Positions 6,514 through 13,521 of a DNA stretch of 16,533 nt are shown piece by piece. The notes beneath the pieces are model-generated. The model ran no database searches. It was not told the origin of the DNA and saw only the letters and a program-made list of their open reading frames with translations. This DNA comes from Chitinophaga pinensis (GTDB taxonomy: Bacteria > Bacteroidota > Bacteroidia > Flavobacteriales_D > Crocinitomicaceae), in contig CAMBRH010000038.1 in the NCBI GenBank assembly GCA_945870115.1, positions 1 to 16,533 on the forward strand, in the 5' to 3' direction. How positions within the stretch are numbered: the stretch's first letter is position 1; the number at the start of each line of letters is the position of its first letter. The position numbers and the translations under genes were made by a program.

Positions 6514-7482
6514 ATGAAGCAACTAAAGGAGATCCTTGGTATTGAACATTCAATCATTTTAGCACCCATGTTTTTAATTTCAAATGCTGAAATGACGATT
6601 AAGGCTTTAAAATCTGGAATCACAGCGGCAATTCCAGCTTTAAATTATCGAACTACAACTGAATTACGAGAAGCTATTAAAACTATAAAAAAGGAAACTA
6701 ATAATCCTTTTGGAATCAATTTAATTGTAAATAAATCTAATTTTAAATTAGACGAACAACTACAAATTTGTTGTGAAGAAAAAGTTGCATTTATAATAAC
6801 TTCCTTGGGATCCCCTGCGGAAACAATTAAAAAGGCACATGAAAATAATATCCTTGTTTTTTGTGATGTGACTGATTTAAAATACGCAAAAAAAGTGGAA
6901 AAATCTGGAGCCGATGGATTAATTGCAGTAAGCAAAGAAGCTGGAGGCCATGCTGGACATTTGAGTTTTTCAGAATTAATCAAGGATTTAAAAGCGAATT
7001 GTAATTTACCCATAATTTCTGCTGGTGGAGTTGGAAACAAGCATCTTTTTGAAGAAAGAATGAATTTAGGAATTGCAGGTGTTTCAATTGGTACAATTTT
7101 CATAGCTTCAAAAGAAAGTCCAGTCACAGAAGAATATAAAAAGGCTTGCATTGAGTATTCTGCAAAAGACATTGTCATGACGACAAAACTTTCAGGAACA
7201 CCTTGCACAGTTATCAATACGCCTTACGTGCAAGAAATTGGAACAAATCAAACATGGTTTGAACGTTTTCTCAATAAAAATAAACGCTTAAAAAAGTGGT
7301 TTAAAGCATTAACATTTTTAAAGGGAATGAAAAGTTTGCAAAAAGCTGCATTTGGACAAACCTACAAAACAGTTTGGTGTGCTGGCCCCTCAATTGAATT
7401 TGTGCATGAAATTAAACCTATTTCAGAAATTGTAAAAGAATTAACAAACAGAAAAGAAAATAGAGATGGAACCAATAGTTAA
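6514..7482 (+). CDS. Nitronate monooxygenase / FabK-like FMN enzyme
   Basis: A 322-residue TIM-barrel flavoprotein of the nitronate monooxygenase (2-nitropropane dioxygenase) family, which also contains FabK enoyl-ACP reductases. Motifs in order: ILAPMF near the N-terminus (15-20), FGINLIVN (66-73), SKEAGGHAGH (140-149, with the His that acts near FMN in the family), PIISAGGVG (166-174, phosphate-binding loop) and GVSIGTIFIASKES (189-202). The length is normal for the family. Bacterial members remove toxic alkyl nitronates such as propionate-3-nitronate; sequence alone does not separate this from other flavin-dependent roles. It starts 47 bp after the phosphatase gene, and its last 17 bp overlap the start of the next gene, so the cluster is probably co-transcribed. 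Confidence 0.85.
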   Translation: MKQLKEILGIEHSIILAPMFLISNAEMTIKALKSGITAAIPALNYRTTTELREAIKTIKKETNNPFGINLIVNKSNFKLDEQLQICCEEKVAFIITSLGSPAETIKKAHENNILVFCDVTDLKYAKKVEKSGADGLIAVSKEAGGHAGHLSFSELIKDLKANCNLPIISAGGVGNKHLFEERMNLGIAGVSIGTIFIASKESPVTEEYKKACIEYSAKDIVMTTKLSGTPCTVINTPYVQEIGTNQTWFERFLNKNKRLKKWFKALTFLKGMKSLQKAAFGQTYKTVWCAGPSIEFVHEIKPISEIVKELTNRKENRDGTNS

Positions 7483-7909
7483 ATCAAACAAAAAGAAAAA
7501 AATCATAATAATTTTTAGTTTTTCTCTTCTTCTAATTTTAAGCCTGTTTATTTATTTCAGGTATTATTTTGTTTATAGCGAAGGAACACGTGTTGGGATT
7601 TTGTACAAATTTTCAAAAAAAGGGACAATGTTTAAAACTTATGAAGGTGAAATGGTTTTACCTGGATTAAAATTTAAAGCACAACAAAATTCCAATATCA
7701 GTTCAAATATGTTCTATTTTTCTGTTGATGATGAAAAAATTGCCAAAAAATTAATGGCAAATCAAGGAGCAGAAATCGAACTGCAGTATATCTATTTTAA
7801 TCGACCATTACCATGGCGAGGAGATGCATACGAAAATGAAAAAGGTCAATATATTGTTACAGGAATAGTAAAAATTAAAAATACAAATCCCAATGGATAC
7901 GGTTTGTAA
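7466..7909 (+). CDS. Small membrane-anchored protein of unknown function
   Basis: A 147-residue protein with a basic N-terminus (KSNKKKK), one transmembrane helix at about 13-34, and an extracytoplasmic domain. The domain contains YSEGTRVGILYKFSKKGTMFKTYEGEM (split here as EGTRVGILYKFS, then FKTYEGEM), PGLKF, FSVDD and YFNRPLPWRGD, and ends NPNGYGL. Proteins of this form recur in Bacteroidota and are often labelled '6-phosphogluconate dehydrogenase' in databases. I see no NADP-binding motif or catalytic residue of that enzyme and regard the label as an error. The ATG at 7466 is preferred because the next Met lies beyond the membrane helix. Translation start inside the previous gene suggests coupling. 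Function unknown. Confidence 0.82.
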   Translation: MEPIVKSNKKKKIIIIFSFSLLLILSLFIYFRYYFVYSEGTRVGILYKFSKKGTMFKTYEGEMVLPGLKFKAQQNSNISSNMFYFSVDDEKIAKKLMANQGAEIELQYIYFNRPLPWRGDAYENEKGQYIVTGIVKIKNTNPNGYGL

Positions 7910-7912
7910 CGG

Positions 7913-9352
7913 ATGAAGTTCTCAAAGTATATTTATTTTTTAACAAGTTTCATCTCCGTTTTTTGGCTGTGCTGGATGTACTCAAAAAACGAATTACCTG
8001 CTGATACTGCTGATGGTTTGATGCATTTTTACATTTCACAAGCTTCTTGGCATAATCCCAGTTTATTTTTAGACCATTGGGGTAAACCACTTTTTATTTT
8101 ACTTTCTTCCCCATTTGCGCAGTTTGGCTTCAATGGAATGTTCTTTTTCAATTTACTTGTTTTCACAAGTATTTGCATTACAGCTTTTAAAATCTTTGTA
8201 AAATTAAACGTAAACTTACTTTTAGCTTCAATCTTCCCAATAGCTATGATTTTAATTGAAGATTTTTCAATTACTATTTTTGGGGGATTAACAGAACCAC
8301 TTTTTAACCTATTTTTACTGATTTCTTTCTACTTTTTACTAGAAAAAAAATGGGTTTATTTTGCTCTGGCGGTTTCATTGTTACCCTATTTAAGGAGTGA
8401 AGGTCAATTAGTTTTTATTCTTGCACTTTTTTATTTAGTATATTTCAAAGAATTTAAAACACTTGCATTTTTAGTTATTTTCCCAATTGTTTACGGACTA
8501 GCTGGAATTTTAGTGTATTCCGATTTTTGGTGGTATTTTACAAAAAGTGCTTATTCCTATTCAAATAATATTTATGGAACAGGAGAATGGTCACATTATT
8601 TCACTTGTTATAAAAGTTATTTAGGAAATGTTGGTTTATATTTTTTCATAGTTTCAATTTGTGTAATTATTTTTTTGATTCTAAAAAGAAATTGGAAAAA
8701 ACTTCAATTTCTTCAATTATTTTATGCTTACGGAATTTTTCTTGGAATCGTTTTATTTCATTCTTATTTATGGGCAAATGGAAAATATGGATCTTTAGGT
8801 TTAACAAGAATTGCAACACAAGGAATGCCAGTTTTCTTCATAATGGCGATTTACTATTCTGAACTAGTTTTTCAAAAAATGAATCTCAGATTGAAACACT
8901 CAATCTTCCTTTTAATAAGTTTTTTGTGTCTATTTTCACGTTTTAATTCGAAGAAAACATTCCCCTTAAAAGCTCAACTTTTTGAAAAACAAATATTGAA
9001 TGCTGGAAAATATTTAAAAGAAAATTTAAACAATTTCAAAAAAATACATTATCATCATCCTTTGATTCCATACAAAATGGGCTTAAATCCATTAATAAAC
9101 AAAAATAAACTTCAAATCTATTATGGTCAAAATATTGAACATGATTTTAATAACAGAATTAAAAAAGGTGATTTATTAATTTGGGATTCGAAATTTGGAC
9201 CAGTTGAAGCTGGAATGCCATTGGAGAAAATATCAAATTTGAAACAACTGACATTAATTCAAGCTTTTACGTATTTTAAGGATACAAATAAGAACAATGG
9301 AGTTTTCATTTATCAATTTACAACAACTACAAAAGAAAATTTAAAAGAGTAG
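7913..9352 (+). CDS. GT-C-type membrane glycosyltransferase candidate (PMT/GT39-like)
   Basis: A 479-residue polytopic membrane protein with about ten hydrophobic helices in residues 5-345 and a soluble C-terminal region of about 130 residues. Features that recall GT-C enzymes are an acidic pair in the first extracytoplasmic loop (ADTADG, 30-35), the motif DHWGKPLF (54-61) that resembles the 'KPPL' segment of ArnT/PMT-like transferases, LTEPLFNLFLLISFYFLLEK with a downstream LPYLRSEGQL (157-166), and alternating helix and loop lengths. Such enzymes move a sugar from a polyprenyl-phosphate donor to lipid or protein outside the membrane. It follows the small anchored protein by 3 bp. Donor and acceptor are unknown, and assignment to one named family is not secure. 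An O-mannosyl-type role is only a guess. Confidence 0.68.
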   Translation: MKFSKYIYFLTSFISVFWLCWMYSKNELPADTADGLMHFYISQASWHNPSLFLDHWGKPLFILLSSPFAQFGFNGMFFFNLLVFTSICITAFKIFVKLNVNLLLASIFPIAMILIEDFSITIFGGLTEPLFNLFLLISFYFLLEKKWVYFALAVSLLPYLRSEGQLVFILALFYLVYFKEFKTLAFLVIFPIVYGLAGILVYSDFWWYFTKSAYSYSNNIYGTGEWSHYFTCYKSYLGNVGLYFFIVSICVIIFLILKRNWKKLQFLQLFYAYGIFLGIVLFHSYLWANGKYGSLGLTRIATQGMPVFFIMAIYYSELVFQKMNLRLKHSIFLLISFLCLFSRFNSKKTFPLKAQLFEKQILNAGKYLKENLNNFKKIHYHHPLIPYKMGLNPLINKNKLQIYYGQNIEHDFNNRIKKGDLLIWDSKFGPVEAGMPLEKISNLKQLTLIQAFTYFKDTNKNNGVFIYQFTTTTKENLKE

Positions 9353-9353
9353 A

Positions 9354-9379
9354 AATAACAATTTTTAAAAAATATTATT
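9354..9379. terminator. Weak A/T-rich hairpin between convergent genes
   Basis: In the 40-bp gap between the plus-strand glycosyltransferase candidate and the minus-strand regulator, AATAACAATTTTT can pair with AAAAAATATTATT with two mismatches, one of which is a G-U pair on the minus strand. It lacks a G/C stem, so it is at best a weak bidirectional terminator. Nothing better is present in the gap. Confidence 0.25.
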
Positions 9380-9392
9380 AAGAAATCACACT

Positions 9393-10019
9393 TCAAATTC
9401 CTTTTAAACTAATTTTATTTCTGTTTATTTCCAATTTCTTATCAATTTCCAACTTCTTCAAAATTCGAGACATAACAACTCTTGAAGAATGTAAATCATC
9501 AGCAATTTCTTGATGCGTATTTGTAATTTCAAGTGTACCCAAAACTTTTGCTTTATCAGTGAGGTATTTCATTACTCGTTCTTCCATATTGTAAAAAGCC
9601 AAAGCATCAATCGCATCCAGCATTTCAGTGAATTTTGCTTCGTAACTTGCAAAAATAAAATTTCTCCAAGACTCATATTTTCCGAGCCAATCGAACGATT
9701 TTTCAATCGGAATGAACAATAATTTAGATTTTTCCTCGGTAATGGCTTTAATGCGACTCTTCTTTTTTCCCATACAACAGGACAAAGTCATGGTACAAGT
9801 ATCACCAGCTTCCAAGTAATAAAGTAAAATTTCTTCACCATTTTTTTCTTCTCTCATTACTTTTACAGCGCCTTCAAGAATGAATGGAATGAAAGAAATT
9901 TGTTCATCCATTTCAATAATAATTTCATTTTCAGAAAAAGTCTTTATTACCTTATTCTTATTTATTTCTTGAATCAAATCGGTTTCAAATAAATAAGCAA
10001 ACTCTTCAACAAACTCCAT
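9393..10019 (-). CDS. Crp/Fnr-family transcription regulator with Cys cluster
   Basis: A 208-residue regulator, counted from MEFVEEFAYL. The frame extends 11 codons further to an ATG at 10052, but MEFVEEF matches the usual start of the family better and the extension (MICLFLQKKSA) is poor. Residues about 20-115 form the cyclic-nucleotide-binding-like beta-roll (FIPFILEGAVKVMREEKNGEEILLYYLEAG region). Residues about 115-145 are the dimerisation helix. Residues about 145-205 are the winged helix, with THQEIADDLHSSRVVMSRIL at 168-187 as helix-turn-helix. Cys75, Cys81 and Cys82 (TCTMTLSCCMG) lie after the beta-roll strand where cAMP-binding members have their phosphate cassette; the cAMP-binding RS/E set is not seen. 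This suggests a redox, metal or sulfur-linked signal and not cAMP. It is divergent from the C25 protease gene. Confidence 0.88.
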   Translation of the reverse strand: MEFVEEFAYLFETDLIQEINKNKVIKTFSENEIIIEMDEQISFIPFILEGAVKVMREEKNGEEILLYYLEAGDTCTMTLSCCMGKKKSRIKAITEEKSKLLFIPIEKSFDWLGKYESWRNFIFASYEAKFTEMLDAIDALAFYNMEERVMKYLTDKAKVLGTLEITNTHQEIADDLHSSRVVMSRILKKLEIDKKLEINRNKISLKGI

Positions 10020-10153
10020 CGCACTTTTTTTTTGTAAAAATAAACATATCAATCATTGAAATATACATTTAAAAGAAATAAATATCTTTTTTAGAACTTT
10101 AATTACATTTTTGAAAATATTTATTGTAATTTTATGGAACTAAAACTTATAAA
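10020..10153. promoter_or_regulatory. Divergent intergenic region with short palindrome
   Basis: This 134-bp region must hold the start signals for the Crp/Fnr gene (minus) and the C25 protease gene (plus). It contains the perfect 11-bp palindrome TCAATCATTGA at 10049-10059, 30 bp before the regulator's ATG, a possible operator. Near matches to TAnnTTTG occur (TAATTTTA at 10127-10134 for the protease; TATATTTC on the minus strand) but none is exact with a well-placed TTG. The regulatory reading is inference. Confidence 0.4.
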
Positions 10154-12388
10154 ATGAAATTAATTATTACTTTATTATCTCTTCTTACATTCAGTTCTAT
10201 TCTTTTGTCTCAGAACTTTATTGTAACAAAAAATACTTCAAAATCGATTGAACTAGAATTTAAAAACGAACAAAAAGCTTTTGAATTTACTACCATTGAA
10301 AATCAAAATTACATCGATTTTTCAAAATCATATAAAGTTACAACGCTTGAAAAAGGAAATCCTTGTTTGCCTTCATTTGGAGAAAGTTTTGTAATTCCAA
10401 ATAAAGGAATTTCTGCGGTAAATTATACTTTCGATGAAATTTTAACTTTTGAAAATGTTTTAATCGCTCCTTCAAAAGGAAATTTGAAAAGAAATGTAAA
10501 TCCTGCAGATATTGCTTATACTTTTGGTAATAGCTATTCAGAAAATGCTTTTTTTCCTAGTCAAATAGCAAAATTAAACGATCCATTTATCTTAAGAAGT
10601 ATTCGTGGACAAGTTTTAACAATTGTTCCGTTTCAATACAATCCTGTAAGTAAAACATTAAAAGTTTACACCAATTTAAAAGTCAAAATCACTTTTGATT
10701 CAAAACAAACTGGTATAAATGAACTGAATGCTTCAGAAGTTTCTTTTTCTGATGCAAAATCATATCAAAACATTTTTGCAAATCAAATTTCAGTTTCAAA
10801 ATATGCACAAGTCGAAGAAGATGGTGAATTATTAGTAATAACGACAGCAGAATATAAAGACTCCATCAAATCTTTATTGGATTGGAAACATCAAAAAGGA
10901 ATAAAAGTTTCAATAAAAATATTAGACGCGTCGATTTCAACTGCATCTGAAGTTAAAACCTATATACAAGATTTTTATACAGTAAATCCACAATTAAAGT
11001 ACATTTTATTGGTCGGCGATCATCAGCAAGTTCCATCCTATTCTTATGGAACATCACTTGATGGAGAAACTTTAACTTCAGACTCTTACTTTGGACAATT
11101 AACTGCAGACTATTATCCAGAGCTTTTCGTTGGCAGATTCTCAGGAAGTTCAAGTCAAATTACTGTTATGGTAAAACGTGGTTTGGAATATGAAAAAAAT
11201 CCATTATCAGGAGATTGGATGACAAAAGCAATTGGATTGGGTTCGAGTCAAGGCGCAGGTTATGGAGATGATAATGAGGCTGATTGGCAACATTTAAGGG
11301 GAATAAAAAATCAATTAACAAACTTTGGTTATACTGAAGTATTTGAATTTTATGATGGTTCAAGAGGAGAAGGTGATGCAAATGGAAATCCAGTTTCATC
11401 GATTATTTCACCAGCCGTAAATGCTGGAATTGGCTTGTTTAATTATACTGGTCACGGAGACATCAATACATGTATTACTGGAAATTTTGGTTCTACACAA
11501 ATAAATTTAGCAACAAACAATGGAAAATATCCATTTGTAATTTCAGTTGCTTGTAATAATGGAACTTTTATCAATGGTAATTGTATTTCTGAAACTTGGC
11601 TTCGAGCAACAGAAAACAATACGCCATCGGGAGCAATTGCTGCTTGCGGTTCTAGTATTTTAATGGCTTGGGCACCACCGATGCAAACGCAAGATGAATT
11701 AGCAAATTTAATTACAGAACAAGATGTTACGAATAAAAAATCAACTTTAGGAGGAATTTTCTACAATGCTCAAATGAGTATGTTGGAAAATTATCCACAA
11801 GATGGAGAAGAAGTTATGCAAACTTGGGTACTTTTTGGTGATCCAACAGTTGAATTTAGAAGTAAAGTTACGCAAAACTTAAACGTTTCTCATGTTGCTT
11901 CTACATTTGAATTAACGCAAGCTAATTTAGAGTTTTTCTCAGGAACTGAAGGTGCTTTGATTTCTTTAACACAAGATTCTATTTTCATTGGTAAAGCACT
12001 TATTAATGGTGGAATTTGTACAATTACAATTCCTGAATTAACAAATTTTGCTCCAATAACTGTTACTGCGACAAAACAAAATTATAAACCTTACAGTGGA
12101 ACAATCAATTTATTGGAAAAGATAAATAGTATTTCTGAGTTGAAAAATTCAGGTTTTAGCGTTTATCCAAATCCTAGTTCTAAAGTAATTACAATTTCAT
12201 CAACAGAAAAAAATAATTACACTTATATTTTGACTGACTTGAAAGGAAAAGTTATTTCATCAGAAATTATAAATCAATCAAAAATTAACAATTTAATTGA
12301 TGTTTCAGCAATAGCAAATGGAATTTATACTTTGACTATATTAGAAGGTGAAAATGTATACAGAGAAAAAATAGTTGTTTCAAAATAA
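10154..12388 (+). CDS. Gingipain-type cysteine protease (peptidase C25), T9SS-secreted
   Basis: A 744-residue secreted protease. Signal peptide at 1-20 (MKLIITLLSLLTFSSILLSQ). Propeptide at about 21-216. Catalytic domain at about 217-570, with the dyad His434 in YTGHG (431-435) and Cys467 in VACNNG (465-470), 33 residues apart as in RgpB. An immunoglobulin-like domain lies at about 573-652 and a T9SS sorting domain at about 665-744 (FSVYPNPSSK, then YTLTILEGE, REKIVVSK). Aligned from memory with gingipain R, the start of the mature chain (YAQVEEDGELLVIT at 217-230), LLVGDH (285-290), the S1 Asp (D377 in NEADWQH), and Trp506 and Met510 (AWAPPMQTQDE) are all conserved, pointing to cleavage after Arg. 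Likely roles are extracellular protein digestion or processing. Its stop overlaps the convergent FAD gene by 9 bp. Confidence 0.93.
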   Translation: MKLIITLLSLLTFSSILLSQNFIVTKNTSKSIELEFKNEQKAFEFTTIENQNYIDFSKSYKVTTLEKGNPCLPSFGESFVIPNKGISAVNYTFDEILTFENVLIAPSKGNLKRNVNPADIAYTFGNSYSENAFFPSQIAKLNDPFILRSIRGQVLTIVPFQYNPVSKTLKVYTNLKVKITFDSKQTGINELNASEVSFSDAKSYQNIFANQISVSKYAQVEEDGELLVITTAEYKDSIKSLLDWKHQKGIKVSIKILDASISTASEVKTYIQDFYTVNPQLKYILLVGDHQQVPSYSYGTSLDGETLTSDSYFGQLTADYYPELFVGRFSGSSSQITVMVKRGLEYEKNPLSGDWMTKAIGLGSSQGAGYGDDNEADWQHLRGIKNQLTNFGYTEVFEFYDGSRGEGDANGNPVSSIISPAVNAGIGLFNYTGHGDINTCITGNFGSTQINLATNNGKYPFVISVACNNGTFINGNCISETWLRATENNTPSGAIAACGSSILMAWAPPMQTQDELANLITEQDVTNKKSTLGGIFYNAQMSMLENYPQDGEEVMQTWVLFGDPTVEFRSKVTQNLNVSHVASTFELTQANLEFFSGTEGALISLTQDSIFIGKALINGGICTITIPELTNFAPITVTATKQNYKPYSGTINLLEKINSISELKNSGFSVYPNPSSKVITISSTEKNNYTYILTDLKGKVISSEIINQSKINNLIDVSAIANGIYTLTILEGENVYREKIVVSK

Positions 12389-13519
12389 ATCAGCGCATTC
12401 TTTTCCGACCAAACTTCCAATTGCAACTCCCATTCCGCCCATGCGGACACCAACTGCAATGGAATTTGATGTTTTCTTAACGATTGGTTTTTTGGTTTTT
12501 CCAACACCCATGATTCCAGACCAAAAGTAATCGATTTCAAAATTGGTGTTTGGAAGTATGATTTCTTTTAATTTTTGACTTAATTCATTTTTAATTAAAT
12601 CTGTGTTCTTAAATTCTTCTGATGTTTCACCGTAAATATCTAAATTTCTTGCTCCTCCAAAAAGTATTCGATTGTTGATATTTCTAAAATAGTAATAACC
12701 TTTTTGGTAATGAAACGTTCCTTTTATATGCAAATTTTCAATTGGTTTTGTAATCAAAACTTGAGCTCTTGCAGGAAGAATATCTTCACTCGGCAAAAAT
12801 TTCTGAGCAAAACCATTGACACAAATAGCTACATTTGAAGTAGTAATTTCTCCAATTGATGTTTTTACAGAAACTTGATTTTCTTCTTGTTGAATGTCCA
12901 AAACTTCTATTCCAGAAAGATTAAGGATATTATTTTCCACCAACAAGGAATGAAATTTTAGCATCATTTTCCCTGTGTCAATTTGACCTTCCAAATTATT
13001 ATAAAAACTCGTTTTTATTCCTCCTAATTGAAACTTTGAGTTAATGTTTTTATCCTCAGAGTAGACATTTGTATGCTTTGAGATTACATTCAATTTTTCA
13101 TTTAAGTAATCAATTTTACCTAAATAATCTTTGCAATCTTCATTATTAACTTGACTATCAATCAAATCCCAAGAACCATTTTGTTGAAAATCCATATTCT
13201 TTTCACCAATCAATTCTTTCAAATAAACTAAACCTTCCCAACGTTTTTGAACTGTTGCCCAAACCTCATTTTCTGGCATTGTAGATAAATCATCAACCAA
13301 TTCTGTCACACTTCCAAAACAAGCAAATCCAGCATTTTTTGTACTTGCTCCCATTGGAAGAAAACCTCTTTCCAAAACTAAAATTTTTGCTTCTGGAAAT
13401 TTTTTCCGGAGATGAATGGCTGCGCTACACCCAACAATTCCGGCTCCAACAATTAAAAAATCGATGTTTTGAAAATACGTTTCTCTTTCCCAAAAACTTA
13501 ATTGATTGATTGACAACAT
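12380..13519 (-). CDS. FAD-dependent oxidoreductase, DAO family
   Basis: A 379-residue member of the D-amino-acid oxidase/glycine oxidase-like (DAO) flavoprotein fold. It has the FAD dinucleotide motif VGAGIVG (24-30), an acidic residue ending the second strand (VLERG, 48-52), GASTKNAGFACFGS (57-70) where this class contacts the flavin, GQIDTGKM (178-185), and a C-terminal FAD-contact region VGVRMGGMGVAIG (356-368). A 10-residue non-conserved stretch precedes the Rossmann core. Members oxidise amino acids or secondary amines in the cytoplasm; the substrate cannot be told from the sequence. It begins 2 bp after the helicase stop codon, so it is likely translated from the helicase mRNA. Its 3' end overlaps the opposing C25 gene. 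Confidence 0.87.
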   Translation of the reverse strand: MLSINQLSFWERETYFQNIDFLIVGAGIVGCSAAIHLRKKFPEAKILVLERGFLPMGASTKNAGFACFGSVTELVDDLSTMPENEVWATVQKRWEGLVYLKELIGEKNMDFQQNGSWDLIDSQVNNEDCKDYLGKIDYLNEKLNVISKHTNVYSEDKNINSKFQLGGIKTSFYNNLEGQIDTGKMMLKFHSLLVENNILNLSGIEVLDIQQEENQVSVKTSIGEITTSNVAICVNGFAQKFLPSEDILPARAQVLITKPIENLHIKGTFHYQKGYYYFRNINNRILFGGARNLDIYGETSEEFKNTDLIKNELSQKLKEIILPNTNFEIDYFWSGIMGVGKTKKPIVKKTSNSIAVGVRMGGMGVAIGSLVGKECADLF

Positions 13520-13521
13520 AC

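Noticed and set aside
6645..7217. 190-codon open frame on the minus strand
   Set aside because: It lies wholly opposite the nitronate monooxygenase gene, whose motifs are intact, and its translation shows no domain or good start context.
10020..10052. Eleven-codon N-terminal extension of the Crp/Fnr regulator
   Set aside because: MICLFLQKKSA precedes a Met that fits the family start better, and the extension covers the A-rich leader expected before a Bacteroidota start codon.
12435..12446. G/C hairpin CCGC-CCAT-GCGG as a terminator for the protease gene
   Set aside because: The 4-bp stem lies inside the FAD oxidoreductase coding region at a conserved glycine-rich FAD motif (RMGGMG) and no U-tract follows on either strand.
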